From Bacillota bacterium (GTDB taxonomy: Bacteria > Bacillota_I > Bacilli_A > RF39 > UBA660), in contig SVAK01000004.1 of assembly GCA_015059445.1 (NCBI GenBank), forward strand, positions 77,551-113,121: DNA of 35,571 nt. The letters are read 5' to 3'. Shown piece after piece: positions 8,254-16,542 of this stretch. Position numbers and translations under genes: made by a program. The notes below the pieces were generated by a model. It did not search any database and was not told where the DNA came from. It saw nothing but the letters and a program-made list of their open reading frames with translations. Each line of letters begins with the position of its first letter. The stretch's first letter is position 1.

Positions 8254-9282
8254 TTAACCCCTTTCTTCAAATGCCCAAGCGCCTTTCCAACCACAATTAT
8301 TACTATCTGCGCAACGATTTTTGTTATTGTATGTTTTTTCAAACAACTCTTTCGGAGTGTAACATCCATTTTTCTTTTTATTTCCAACATCATATAAATA
8401 AACTTGCGAAGAATTACAAGTACTATGTTGTCCTAATGCTACATAATGACCAGGTATATACAGTATTACTCCCTTTCCTTCTTTTACTTTGCTTAAAATT
8501 ATATTTCCTTTTGATTCATTATAGGTTTTATCATATGAGTTACTAAATAATTTTGTTACTGATATATTAAGATATTCTAATAATTTTTTATTTGTGAAAT
8601 AAGAGTATGATAAGCCACCGTTACTACGGGTATTATTGCATATCCAACTAGCTACAATATTTGGAGTGTATTTTTTTGATGAGAAAGTGCTAGCCATAAC
8701 TGCTAGAGATGTTGCTCCACAGCCTGATGAGCAAAGTGTATTTTCGTTTTTACAAAAAGGTGTGGATCCCCATGAAGAGTTGCATTGATTATAATAAACT
8801 AATTCATTAGCATATTTTGTAATTGGATAGGTAGTATTATTATCAGGAGTTTCTATTACTATATTTTGAGATGATATAACTTGGCAAGATAATAATTGTT
8901 CTGACCATTTTAAATTTTCTCCGTTGCATTCTTTTATAGCTTGTTCCTTTTTATCTTCAAATTCTTTTTCCGTAATATTTAAGCATGATGTTAAATTGGT
9001 ACTATTTGAAGGTATTAGAAAAGAAATTATACTAACCATTAAAGTAGGAAGTAAAATAACCACTATTGCTGCAATTACTCTTTTTACCGCATTTGTACAA
9101 CTTTTTTTAATTGCAACATCATCGTTTGCAATTGAACTTTTCCCAAAGTCAATCACCGTTATAATTATTAATATTACAGGTAATATATACATAATTAAAT
9201 TGAAAATTTTTTTAATAAGTAACATAATCCTTAATATATTTAAATTATTACAAAATTGTGTTGCAAATAATAAATTTAACAT
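8254..9282 (-). CDS. Two-helix pilin-like membrane domain fused to a C39-like cysteine peptidase
   Basis: The 342-residue protein has two parts. Residues 1-90 hold a short amphipathic start and two hydrophobic helices (about 27-45 and 68-90) around a charged loop with IDFGKS and KRVIAAIVVILLPT. This pattern resembles small TrbC/VirB2-like membrane proteins. Residues about 160-340 resemble the papain-fold peptidase C39-like family: YYNQCNSSWG, then SSGCGATSLAVM with Cys188, GHYVALG with His279, and YDVG with Asp298 as a plausible catalytic triad. About fourteen cysteines suggest disulfides outside the cell. I start at the ATG at 9282, which follows GAGGTGG; a GTG at 9294 overlaps that site. 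Function, substrate and partner are unknown; the gene just downstream is coupled to it. Confidence 0.75.
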   Translation of the reverse strand: MLNLLFATQFCNNLNILRIMLLIKKIFNLIMYILPVILIIITVIDFGKSSIANDDVAIKKSCTNAVKRVIAAIVVILLPTLMVSIISFLIPSNSTNLTSCLNITEKEFEDKKEQAIKECNGENLKWSEQLLSCQVISSQNIVIETPDNNTTYPITKYANELVYYNQCNSSWGSTPFCKNENTLCSSGCGATSLAVMASTFSSKKYTPNIVASWICNNTRSNGGLSYSYFTNKKLLEYLNISVTKLFSNSYDKTYNESKGNIILSKVKEGKGVILYIPGHYVALGQHSTCNSSQVYLYDVGNKKKNGCYTPKELFEKTYNNKNRCADSNNCGWKGAWAFEERG

Positions 9283-9303
9283 TTTCCACCTCACATTAAT
9301 TAT

Positions 9304-9332
9304 ATTATATAAGTAATTACAATTATTAGCAA
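9304..9332 (-). promoter_or_regulatory. Sigma-A-type promoter for the pilin-C39 gene pair
   Basis: On the minus strand TTGCTA (9327-9332) and TATAAT (9304-9309) are spaced by 17 bases, about 22 bases before the start at 9282. Confidence 0.65.
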
Positions 9333-9707
9333 GAAAATGGCTTATTTTAATATTGATTAATTAAAACATAAAAAGACATATGTATTTTAGTTATTAAATA
9401 ATAATTTTTTTGATAAATGTATATTTAATATTTTGCATTTTATTAAAAATACATTTATCTGTACTTTAATTCAAATTTTTATAATATTTATTAATGATTC
9501 TAGAGTAGTGGCTAAATTTTTAGATTCATCTAAACCAGTACATTTTAAGTAATATAGTATTAATAAGTATTAGATTTTAAATTGCTATCGCTGTACCTTT
9601 AAATAATCCAGAGTTTTCCATAATTTATCCATTATACTCAAATTACATCAAAATAATATTATTTAATATTTTGTTATTTTGTTCTACAATAATTGTACTT
9701 TATATGT
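9333..9707. other. AT-rich intergenic region with a long inverted repeat, no gene seen
   Basis: About 375 bases between the divergent promoters of the pilin-C39 gene and soj. I see no plausible coding frame with a ribosome binding site. It holds an 11-bp perfect inverted repeat at 9412-9459 and one weak DnaA-box-like TTATCCATT near 9624. No canonical parS and no clustered DnaA boxes are visible, so I do not call an origin. Confidence 0.6.
9412..9459. repeat. Long inverted repeat, 11-bp perfect arms
   Basis: GATAAATGTAT (9412-9422) and ATACATTTATC (9449-9459) are exact reverse complements. Inner TTAATA and TATTAA extend the pairing with a small bulge, leaving a short loop around TTTTGCATTT. 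Neither strand has a U-tract after the hairpin, so it is not a normal terminator. It could be a structured RNA, a cruciform or a protein-binding site. Confidence 0.55.
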
Positions 9708-9713
9708 TAAAAT
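9706..9713 (+). promoter_or_regulatory. Extended -10 promoter for soj
   Basis: TGTTAAAAT forms an extended -10 (TG-N-TAAAAT, hexamer 9708-9713) about 38 bases before the soj ATG. The matching -35 region (TACAAT) is weak. Confidence 0.45.
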
Positions 9714-9750
9714 ATTAATTAGTGGAAATATATAAAAATAGAGGTGTGTT

Positions 9751-10536
9751 ATGGCTAAAGTTATTTCATTAGTTAATCAAAAGGGTGGCGTTGGAAAAAC
9801 TACAACAAGTATTAATCTTGCTGCAGCATTAGGAAAAGAAGGCAAAAAGGTTTTATTAATAGATTTAGATCCGCAAAGTAATGCTACAACGGGTCTTGGT
9901 TTAAATTCTAATGATTTTGAACATGACATTTATGAAGTTATTACTGGTAAATGTACAATAGAAGAAGGTATAAAAAAGACTAAATTTGAAAATTTAGCCA
10001 TAGTGCCTTCAACATTAAATTTAGCAGGTGTTGATGTGGAATTTGTTAAAAGAATGTTAGAAGATCAAACATTTAGACAAAACGAACAATTAAAAGATGC
10101 AATTAATAAAGTGAGACATATTTTTGATTATGTTATTATAGATTGTCAACCATCATTAGGATTAGGTACCATGAATGCATTAGTAGCTAGCGATTCAGTA
10201 ATTATTCCTGTTCAATGCGAATTCTTTGCCTTAGATGGAATTACTCAATTATTAAATTCTATTATAATGATACAAAATAGTATGAATCCAACATTAAGAA
10301 TAGAAGGAGTGTTACTTACAATGTTAGATGGAAGAACTAATATTGGATTAGAAGTAATTGAAGAAATTAGAAAATACTTTAAAGATAAAGTCTTTAACAC
10401 AATTATTCCAAGATTAGTAAGACTAGTTGAAGCGCCTTCTCATGGTAAACCAATTAATGAATATGATCCTACAAGTAGAGCTACTGAAGCTTATCGTAAT
10501 TTAGCAAAGGAAGTGATTGGTAGAAATGGAAAATAA
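9751..10536 (+). CDS. soj: Chromosome segregation ATPase ParA/Soj
   Basis: Soj is a Walker-type ATPase that works with ParB/Spo0J in chromosome segregation and regulation of initiation. The 261-residue product has the deviant Walker A motif KGGVGKTTTSINLA (signature lysine present), Walker A' DLDPQSNATTGLG, and Walker B YVIIDCQPSLG. Length is typical for the short chromosomal ParA type without an N-terminal DNA-binding domain. GAGGTG lies 4 bases before the ATG. It overlaps the start of spo0J, the usual arrangement. Confidence 0.97.
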   Translation: MAKVISLVNQKGGVGKTTTSINLAAALGKEGKKVLLIDLDPQSNATTGLGLNSNDFEHDIYEVITGKCTIEEGIKKTKFENLAIVPSTLNLAGVDVEFVKRMLEDQTFRQNEQLKDAINKVRHIFDYVIIDCQPSLGLGTMNALVASDSVIIPVQCEFFALDGITQLLNSIIMIQNSMNPTLRIEGVLLTMLDGRTNIGLEVIEEIRKYFKDKVFNTIIPRLVRLVEAPSHGKPINEYDPTSRATEAYRNLAKEVIGRNGK

Positions 10537-11407
10537 GAAAAAAGCTTTAGGAAGAGGTTTAGAGCAATTATTTACTAATAATGTTATTGATTTTGACAAC
10601 TTTGAAAAAGAAATTGTAACTGAAAATAAAAATGATGTTACTATGATCAAACTTGATGATATTAGAAGTAATCCATATCAACCTAGAAAAACATTTAATG
10701 AAGATAGTTTAAGAGAATTAGCTGTATCCATTAAAGAATATGGAGTAGTTCAACCTGTTATTGTAAAAAAAAGTATTAAAGGATACGAGTTAATTGCGGG
10801 TGAACGTCGTTGTAAAGCATCAAGACTGGCAGGACTTACTGAAATACCAGCTATTATCAAAGATTTTACTGATCAAGAAATGATGGAAATTGCTTTAATT
10901 GAAAATATTCAAAGAGAAGATTTAAATGCAATAGATGAAGCAAAAAGCGTTTTAAATATCATTAAACTAAGAGGTTGGACTCAAGAAGAGTTTGCAGTAA
11001 AATTTGGTAAAAGTAGGAGTTATATTACTAATTTAATTGGCCTTTTAAAATTACCTGAAAATATTCAAATGATGTTGATAAATAAAGAGTTATCAACATC
11101 GCACGCCAGAGTTCTAAGTAAATTAGAAGATAATACTCAAATAGAGGAATTTGCAGCAAGAATTATAAAAGAAAATTTAAATGTTAGAGAATTAGAACAA
11201 ATTGTTAGCAATAAAGAGGTAGTAAAAAGAAAACCTATAACAATTCAAGCAAGAGAGCCAAAATTATATATGTATGAAAATATTATAAGTGATAAAATTG
11301 GTAATAAAGTTAGAATAAATAAAAATAAAATTGAGATTACATTTGATTCAGTAAAAGATTTAGAAAGAATTATGGAAATATTAAATATTTCTGTTGGAGA
11401 TGAATAA
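10526..11407 (+). CDS. spo0J: Chromosome partitioning protein ParB/Spo0J
   Basis: ParB binds parS, uses CTP to form a sliding clamp, and loads SMC. The 293-residue protein shows KALGRGLEQLF at the N-terminus, the CTPase/ParB box with SNPYQPRKTF and ELIAGERRCKASRLAG, the IQREDLNAIDEA segment, and a helix-turn-helix around TQEEFAVKFGKSRSYITNLI. The C-terminal dimerisation region follows. I start at the ATG at 10526, inside the end of soj; a TTG at 10517 with AAGGA before it is a possible alternative adding three residues. I found no canonical parS in the window. Confidence 0.96.
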   Translation: MENKKKALGRGLEQLFTNNVIDFDNFEKEIVTENKNDVTMIKLDDIRSNPYQPRKTFNEDSLRELAVSIKEYGVVQPVIVKKSIKGYELIAGERRCKASRLAGLTEIPAIIKDFTDQEMMEIALIENIQREDLNAIDEAKSVLNIIKLRGWTQEEFAVKFGKSRSYITNLIGLLKLPENIQMMLINKELSTSHARVLSKLEDNTQIEEFAARIIKENLNVRELEQIVSNKEVVKRKPITIQAREPKLYMYENIISDKIGNKVRINKNKIEITFDSVKDLERIMEILNISVGDE

Positions 11408-11410
11408 TCT

Positions 11411-11614
11411 ATGGATAAATCCTTTAATTTAAATGACCAAGTAATAATGCGAAAACAACATGCTTGTGGTACTAATTTGTGGACTATAACAAGAATGGGT
11501 GTAGATATCAAAATTAAGTGTAATAATTGTGGTAGAGAAATAATGATGGATAGGTTAGAATTCCAAAAAAAGCTTAAGAAGGTGCTGAAAAATGAAGAGA
11601 TTAAAGAAGTCTAG
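11411..11614 (+). CDS. DUF951 family small zinc-ribbon-like protein
   Basis: The 67-residue product matches the DUF951 pattern RKQHACGTNLWTITRMGVD followed by KCNNCGREIMMDR. The cysteines (CG plus CxxC) suggest a metal site. The function is not established; the family commonly lies near soj/spo0J or ychF in Firmicutes, as here. It follows spo0J by three bases, and its last 23 bases overlap the start of the transporter gene, so the three are probably one transcription unit. Confidence 0.88.
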   Translation: MDKSFNLNDQVIMRKQHACGTNLWTITRMGVDIKIKCNNCGREIMMDRLEFQKKLKKVLKNEEIKEV

Positions 11615-13130
11615 ACAAGGCCTACATCCACTTATGACGTATGTTTTACTTATTTTAGGAGCAGTAGTTCTAAGTGGTTTTTTAAAAGTTTTAGATACAC
11701 AAGCAACATTTTATAAAATAAATAGAGTTACATTTGAGTTATTACCAGAGACTGAAATTGTTAAATCATTATTTAATTTAAGTGGCTTAAAGTATATTTT
11801 TACTAATACTGTATCTAACTTTGCTAATTTTACAGTATTATCAAATTTAATTATTATTCTTATGGGAATTAGTATTATGGATAAGAGTGGTTTTTTACAA
11901 ACCGCAATTACCTTGACTACTAAAAAGTTAAAGAAAAAAACAGTTACTTTTATATTTGTTTTAATATGCATATTATCAAGTGTGTTTGGAGATTTGTCTT
12001 ATTTAATATTTATACCTTTAGGAGCGTTACTGTTCTATTATGGAAAAAGAAATCCTGCAATAGGGATAATTTCTTCTTTCGCAGCTTTATCTTGTGGAAG
12101 TGGTATCAATATAATATTTACTAGTAGTGACTCAGGATTATTAAGTTATACTAAACTTGCTGCACAAACAATTAATGCTAGTTATACTGATGATTCATTA
12201 GCATTTATATTTATTATGATAGCTGCTGTATTCTTAGTAACTTATATAATAACAATTGTTACCGAAAACATAATTGTAAGAAAGCTACCTAAATATGAAT
12301 TTACAGAAACTGAATTAGAAGAGGATATTGTCACTAGAGGCGAACAAAAAGGAATGGTGTATGCCTGTGGTAGTGCAGTTATATATTTAATTATTTTTAT
12401 ATATAATATTATTCCTGGACTCCCCTTAAGTGGAGCACTTCTAGATAATAGTCAAGTAGCATATATTGATAAATTATTTAGTGTTAATTCTTTCTTTAGT
12501 AATGGATTTGTCTTCATTATTACTATATTATTTATAATTTTAGGATTATTTTATGGTATAGGAGTTAAATCAATAAAAAATCATAAAGATTTCTGTGATG
12601 ATTTAGGGCATTCTTTAGATGGAATTGGTAATGTGTTAGTTATGATATTCCTAGCTTCAGCTTTTATTAGTATATTTAAACAAACTAATATAGGAAATGT
12701 TATAGTAGCTTTCGTTGGTGATATTATTGGTAATTCAGGCTTTGTTGGATTGCCATTGATAATATTAGTATTTATTGGGGTTGTCATATGTACGTTATTT
12801 GTACCATCACCACAATTAAAGTGGTATATGTTATCTTCTACAGTGGTACCAGTTATGATGCAAGCTGAAATGACACCAGCTTTTGCCCAAATTGTTTTCC
12901 GGTTTGCAGAAACTAGTATAATTAATATAACGCCATTGCTTGCTTATTTTATTGTTTATTTAGCATTTTTGGAAAAATATAATCAAAGTGATAAAAAGAT
13001 TAAATTGTCAGAATCAATAAAATATCAATTACCATACACTTTTATAATTGGACTAACATTATTAATATTATTAGTAATATGGTATATTATTGGAATGCCA
13101 TTGGGAGTAAATAGTTTCCCAACAATGTAG
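11592..13130 (+). CDS. AbgT-family membrane transporter
   Basis: A 512-residue integral membrane protein with about a dozen hydrophobic segments. The C-terminal region (PSPQLKWYMLSSTVVPVMMQ, then EMTPAFAQIVFRFAETS and NITPLLAYF) resembles the AbgT family, whose known members import p-aminobenzoyl-glutamate or export antifolate sulfonamides. The hairpin region LSCGSGINIIFTSSDSGLLS also fits. The substrate here is unknown. Its ATG lies inside the DUF951 gene, with AAGGTG upstream, which implies translational coupling. Presence between DUF951 and ychF has no obvious functional link. Family assignment is by eye and could be a related ion-transporter-superfamily member. Confidence 0.78.
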   Translation: MKRLKKSRQGLHPLMTYVLLILGAVVLSGFLKVLDTQATFYKINRVTFELLPETEIVKSLFNLSGLKYIFTNTVSNFANFTVLSNLIIILMGISIMDKSGFLQTAITLTTKKLKKKTVTFIFVLICILSSVFGDLSYLIFIPLGALLFYYGKRNPAIGIISSFAALSCGSGINIIFTSSDSGLLSYTKLAAQTINASYTDDSLAFIFIMIAAVFLVTYIITIVTENIIVRKLPKYEFTETELEEDIVTRGEQKGMVYACGSAVIYLIIFIYNIIPGLPLSGALLDNSQVAYIDKLFSVNSFFSNGFVFIITILFIILGLFYGIGVKSIKNHKDFCDDLGHSLDGIGNVLVMIFLASAFISIFKQTNIGNVIVAFVGDIIGNSGFVGLPLIILVFIGVVICTLFVPSPQLKWYMLSSTVVPVMMQAEMTPAFAQIVFRFAETSIINITPLLAYFIVYLAFLEKYNQSDKKIKLSESIKYQLPYTFIIGLTLLILLVIWYIIGMPLGVNSFPTM

Positions 13131-13142
13131 GAGGTTTTAGAA

Positions 13143-14243
13143 TTGAGTTTAAAAGCAGGAATTGTTGGCTTGCCAAATGTTGGCAAATCAACTTTATTTA
13201 ATGCCATTACAAAAAAGCATATTTTAGCAGCAAACTATCCGTTTGCTACAATTGAGCCAAATGTTGGTGTTGTCACTGTACCAGATACAAGATTAGATTA
13301 TTTAGTTAGCTTATATAATCCTAAAAGCATTGTTCCTACAACATTTGAATTCATAGATATTGCAGGACTTGTCAGCGGTGCTAGTAATGGTGAAGGTTTA
13401 GGAAACAAATTTCTATCCCATATTAGAGAAGTTGATGCGATTGTTGAAGTAGTAAGATGTTTTGATGATGAAAATATAACTCATGTTGAAGGAAAAACCG
13501 ACCCAATAAGAGATATCGAAATAATTAATACCGAACTTATATTAGCGGATTTAGAAATTATTTTAAATAGATTAGGTAAAATTGAAAAAAAAGCAGAAAC
13601 TACTAAAGATAAAGAAGCTTTATTAGAAGTAAATGTATTGAAAAAGGCAAAAGAGAGTTTAGAAAAAAGCATACCTTTAAGATTAATTGAGTTTAATGAA
13701 GATGAATTATTAATTTTAAGAAATTTTAATTTTATTACTTTAAAGAGTATAATTTATGTAGCAAATGTTGATGAAGTATCAGCATCAACTGGAGATAATG
13801 AATATTCTCTAAAATTAAAAAAATATGCTGAAGAAGATGGCGCATCTGTAGTGGTAATGTGTGCTAAATTAGAAAGCGAACTCGCTGATTTAGACGAAGA
13901 AGAAAAGAAAGTGTTTTTACAAGATGTTGGGATTACTAATAGTGGATTAGATAAATTAATATTTGCTACTTATGATTTATTGGGTCTTGCAACCTTCTTT
14001 ACTTCTGGAACTGATGAATGTAGGGCTTGGACATTTAGAAAAGGAATGAAAGCTCCAGAATGTGCGGGAATTATCCATAGCGATTTTGAAAAAGGTTTTA
14101 TAAAAGCAGAGATAATGAGTTTTGAAGATTTGCAAATGTCAGGTAGTGAGCTTAAAGTTAAAGAAAATGGAAAATTGCGTTTAGAAGGTAAAGAATATTT
14201 AATGCAAGACGGTGACATTTGTTACTTTAGATTCAATGTTTAG
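13143..14243 (+). CDS. ychF: Ribosome-associated ATPase YchF (OLA1 family), TTG start
   Basis: YchF is an Obg-superfamily P-loop protein that prefers ATP and associates with ribosomes. The 366-residue length is exactly usual. Motifs are GLPNVGKSTLFNAIT (P-loop), FIDIAGLVSGASNGEGLGNK (G3 region), ANVDE in place of NKxD, and the C-terminal TGS domain with TFFTSGTDECRAWTFRKGM. The start is a TTG at 13143, well supported by TAGGAGG about 8 bases upstream and by the conserved N-terminus; no ATG is available. It follows the AbgT gene by 12 bases. Confidence 0.97.
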   Translation: MSLKAGIVGLPNVGKSTLFNAITKKHILAANYPFATIEPNVGVVTVPDTRLDYLVSLYNPKSIVPTTFEFIDIAGLVSGASNGEGLGNKFLSHIREVDAIVEVVRCFDDENITHVEGKTDPIRDIEIINTELILADLEIILNRLGKIEKKAETTKDKEALLEVNVLKKAKESLEKSIPLRLIEFNEDELLILRNFNFITLKSIIYVANVDEVSASTGDNEYSLKLKKYAEEDGASVVVMCAKLESELADLDEEEKKVFLQDVGITNSGLDKLIFATYDLLGLATFFTSGTDECRAWTFRKGMKAPECAGIIHSDFEKGFIKAEIMSFEDLQMSGSELKVKENGKLRLEGKEYLMQDGDICYFRFNV

Positions 14244-14258
14244 AAAGGGGCATAAAAA

Positions 14259-15272
14259 ATGACTTATGGCAGTATAATGGCTAGAATTGCAGAATTAATT
14301 CAAAAAGGCCAAAATGGAAAAATTAACGGTATGAGTAATATTGGTTCAGTAAGAGGGTATTCTATTATAGAAGAAGATATTACAGAATTTTCTGAGTTAT
14401 TAGAATTAGAAAATACATTTTATTTGTTGAATACGGAGGAAACACCAACCCTTAACAATGATGGTCTTTTGAAATTATGTCAGGAAAGAGCAAGTGTAAG
14501 TAATGAATATACAAATGATTATCTTGCGTTAATAGAAATTCTAAATAATGCTTACGGGAAAACTGCTAGTGAATTATCAGAACATTTAGGATATTATATA
14601 CCTAAAGAAAGCATTGTTTCATTTTACAATTTATGTAATAAATTAAAAGTAGGCCCATGTACCATTATTAAAAGTATGACTCCAGAGGTAGCGAAGGGAG
14701 CAATAAGCAATTCACTAACAGGTAAAAGACTACAATTTGAAAGAATTAAAAATTATATGTTAAAACATTTTGATTGTGTTGTAGAAAGAGCATCGCTAAT
14801 TCCAGAGAAAAATAATTCTAGAGATTTTATGGAAATTGTTAGTTTAGGTATAGATGGACTTTTAACTAAAGAAATGGTTGCTTCTCTTAAAGCTCGTTTA
14901 TCTAAAAGTGATTTTCAAAAATTATTGGATAGATTGGTAGCTTTTAATGTGTTTACTAATAAAGAAATTTTAAGAATTGAATCGCTAGTAAATTCCGGAA
15001 AAAAAGAAAGTTTGGATTTAGATGAATTAGTTGTATTTTTAGCAGGTAGAAAACAATTAGAGATAGAATCTTTAAAATATCTAATACCAGAAATAGGTAT
15101 TTATAATTACCATTATGTTATTGATGAACTGTTTAAGTTAGGGGTAATTAAAATTGATGAGTATATTAAAGTTATAAAAGGTTATCTAAGTGATACTCCT
15201 GTGGGTAATATACCTGTAGAGAATTATGTTGGTGTAATTGAAGAATATGCAGGTATCGATCCCAAAAGATAA
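14259..15272 (+). CDS. Unknown cytoplasmic protein, 337 residues
   Basis: I do not recognise this protein. It is soluble, acidic and leucine-rich, mostly helical by pattern, with no transmembrane segment or signal peptide. Repeated helical stretches of similar size in the second half (for example KARLSKSDFQKLLDRLVAF and the LAGRKQLEIESLKYL region) suggest an alpha-solenoid-like or scaffold protein, but no motif supports an enzyme. AAAGGGG lies before the ATG, 15 bases after ychF, so it is co-transcribed with ychF. A strong terminator overlaps its stop codon, marking the end of the soj-ychF transcription unit. Confidence 0.75.
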   Translation: MTYGSIMARIAELIQKGQNGKINGMSNIGSVRGYSIIEEDITEFSELLELENTFYLLNTEETPTLNNDGLLKLCQERASVSNEYTNDYLALIEILNNAYGKTASELSEHLGYYIPKESIVSFYNLCNKLKVGPCTIIKSMTPEVAKGAISNSLTGKRLQFERIKNYMLKHFDCVVERASLIPEKNNSRDFMEIVSLGIDGLLTKEMVASLKARLSKSDFQKLLDRLVAFNVFTNKEILRIESLVNSGKKESLDLDELVVFLAGRKQLEIESLKYLIPEIGIYNYHYVIDELFKLGVIKIDEYIKVIKGYLSDTPVGNIPVENYVGVIEEYAGIDPKR

Positions 15273-15296
15273 AGTTTATACATCTTTATCTTTTTT
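15264..15296 (+). terminator. Terminator after the soj-ychF unit
   Basis: AAAAGATAAAG (15264-15274) pairs perfectly with CTTTATCTTTT (15284-15294) around a 9-base loop and runs into a U-tract. The stop codon of the preceding gene lies inside the left arm. Confidence 0.88.
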
Positions 15297-15362
15297 AATA
15301 TTATCTTTTTGATTTCATATATTTAAATATAGGAAATAATAAAACTATATTGAATTAAATTA

Positions 15363-15391
15363 TTTACTTTTAAAATGTTTTTTGATATACT
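15363..15391 (+). promoter_or_regulatory. Sigma-A-type promoter for rpsF-ssb-rpsR
   Basis: TTTACT (15363-15368) and TATACT (15386-15391) with a 17-base spacer, preceded by TTTGA. Transcription would start near 15398, just before a hairpin-containing leader. Confidence 0.75.
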
Positions 15392-15398
15392 ATTACAC

Positions 15399-15461
15399 GA
15401 GTAAATTTATTACTCCTTGCTTCGTATATGAAGCCAAAAGACCATAAGGAGGTGGAAAAAG
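15399..15461 (+). promoter_or_regulatory. Structured leader of rpsF, candidate S6:S18 autoregulatory site
   Basis: Two short hairpins precede the strong AAGGAGGTG site: GAGTAA/TTACTC (15399-15404 with 15410-15415) and GCTTC/GAAGC (15419-15423 with 15430-15434). Leaders of rpsF in many bacteria bind the S6:S18 complex. I do not see the hallmark CCG bulge, so this is a positional guess. Confidence 0.35.
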
Positions 15462-15752
15462 ATGACTAAATATGAAATTATGTTTATTGTTAAAGCTACA
15501 TTAGAAGAAACTGCTTTAAATAATATTACTAAAGAAGTGCAAAAGCTAATAACAGACAATAATTCAAAAGTTATCGAATTCAAAGACATGGGTAGAAAAA
15601 AATTAGCTTATCCAATTAATAAAGAAATAAATGGTTTCTATTATTTAATGAATGTTGAAGCTACAACTGAAGCTATCCAAGAATTCGATAGAAGAGTAAA
15701 AATTAATGAAAATATATTAAGACATTTAATATTAAAAACAGAAAGTGAGTAG
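15462..15752 (+). CDS. rpsF: 30S ribosomal protein bS6
   Basis: bS6 binds the platform of the small subunit together with S18. The 96-residue product starts MTKYEIMFIVKATLEE and contains the conserved GRKKLAYPINKEINGFYYLMN strand pair and FDRRVKINENILRHLILK. AAGGAGGTG precedes the ATG. It heads the rpsF-ssb-rpsR unit with its own promoter at 15363-15391. Confidence 0.97.
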   Translation: MTKYEIMFIVKATLEETALNNITKEVQKLITDNNSKVIEFKDMGRKKLAYPINKEINGFYYLMNVEATTEAIQEFDRRVKINENILRHLILKTESE

Positions 15753-15755
15753 TAC

Positions 15756-16223
15756 ATGAATAAAGTATTATTAGTAGGAAGACTAACAAGGGATCCTGAG
15801 TTAAGAACAACACCAAGTGGAATGGCAGTTACAAGATTTACAATTGCTGTTTCACAAAATTTTACAAACAAAAATGGTGAAAGAGGAGCAGATTTCATAA
15901 ATTGTAGCGCTTGGGGAAGACAAGCAGATAATATTTCAAAATATTGTCATAAAGGTTCCTTGGTATCTGCTGAAGGACGCATAAGAACAAGCAGTTATGA
16001 TGCTCAAGATGGAACAAAGAGATACACAACAGAGGTTGTATGTGATACAGTTAATTTCTTAAGTTCTAGAAGCGGAAGTTCTGAATCAAGTTCAAGAGAT
16101 GAATTTATTCCAGACACAAATGATATGCCAGGTATGCCAATGGAAACTGCTGATTTAACAGAAGACCCTTTTAAAAGTTTTGGCGAAGAAATTACTTTAA
16201 GTAGTGACGATTTACCATTCTAA
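15756..16223 (+). CDS. ssb: Single-stranded DNA-binding protein
   Basis: SSB coats single-stranded DNA at replication forks. The 155-residue protein has the OB-fold N-terminal domain ([35 protein letters not shown]), a Ser/Asp/Glu-rich linker from about residue 108, and the C-terminal acidic tip ending SSDDLPF that recruits replication and repair partners. It begins three bases after rpsF and is followed by rpsR, the usual operon. Confidence 0.98.
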   Translation: MNKVLLVGRLTRDPELRTTPSGMAVTRFTIAVSQNFTNKNGERGADFINCSAWGRQADNISKYCHKGSLVSAEGRIRTSSYDAQDGTKRYTTEVVCDTVNFLSSRSGSSESSSRDEFIPDTNDMPGMPMETADLTEDPFKSFGEEITLSSDDLPF

Positions 16224-16239
16224 AAAGGAGGATTATAAA

Positions 16240-16455
16240 ATGGCAGAATTTTATCGTAAGAAAAAGAAAATATGTCAAATGTGCGCAGGTAAAAGCGTTG
16301 ATTATAAAGATGTTATGATTATTAACAAATATATTAACGAAAAAGGTAAAATATTACCTAGAAGAGTAACTGGAGCTTGTGCTAAACACCAAAGACATAT
16401 AGCTGAACAAATTAAATATGCAAGATTTATGGCTTTAATACCATATGTTAAATAA
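16240..16455 (+). CDS. rpsR: 30S ribosomal protein bS18, cysteine (zinc) form
   Basis: bS18 pairs with S6 in the small-subunit platform. I start at ATG 16240, which has AAAAGGAGG upstream; a longer reading from 16204 would only extend into ssb. The 71-residue product contains KKKICQMC, the [19 protein letters not shown] core and [20 protein letters not shown]. The CxxC and CxxH pairs identify the zinc-binding form. A terminator overlaps its stop codon. Confidence 0.98.
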   Translation: MAEFYRKKKKICQMCAGKSVDYKDVMIINKYINEKGKILPRRVTGACAKHQRHIAEQIKYARFMALIPYVK

Positions 16456-16481
16456 AATTCACAATGTTGTGAATTTTTTTT
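16454..16481 (+). terminator. Terminator after rpsR
   Basis: AAAATTCACA (16454-16463) pairs with TGTGAATTTT (16468-16477) around an ATGT loop and continues into T residues. It starts inside the rpsR stop codon. Confidence 0.9.
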
Positions 16482-16511
16482 CATGAAAAAAAGGAAATTA
16501 ACTACTTAGTG

Positions 16512-16527
16512 CACTATATATATAGTG
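16512..16527. promoter_or_regulatory. Perfect 16-bp palindrome, candidate operator of the mini HTH gene
   Basis: CACTATATATATAGTG is its own reverse complement. It lies directly before the AAGGAG ribosome binding site of the HTH gene at 16543, where a bound dimer could block transcription. The size and position fit an autoregulatory operator; this is inference. Confidence 0.5.
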
Positions 16528-16542
16528 TAAGGAGCAGTTTTT

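Noticed and set aside
8253-8393. 47-residue N-terminal extension of the minus-strand gene at 7545
   Set aside because: It would overlap the end of the pilin-C39 gene, while the ATG at 8252 has AAAGGGG upstream and begins a proper signal peptide.
8924-9316. 130-codon plus-strand open frame antisense to the pilin-C39 gene
   Set aside because: The minus-strand gene has a ribosome binding site, promoter, membrane helices and a recognisable peptidase domain; the plus-strand frame has no domain and only reflects complementary hydrophobic codons.
9333-9750. Origin of replication or parS site next to soj-spo0J
   Set aside because: No canonical parS palindrome and no cluster of DnaA boxes is visible; only single weak matches such as TTATCCATT near 9624. 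dnaA is not in the window.
12581-12787. Minus-strand open frame within the AbgT-family gene
   Set aside because: Antisense to a well-supported membrane protein and without a ribosome binding site or motif.
16204-16239. Earlier start for rpsR inside ssb
   Set aside because: bS18 starts at the ATG at 16240 with AAAAGGAGG just before it.
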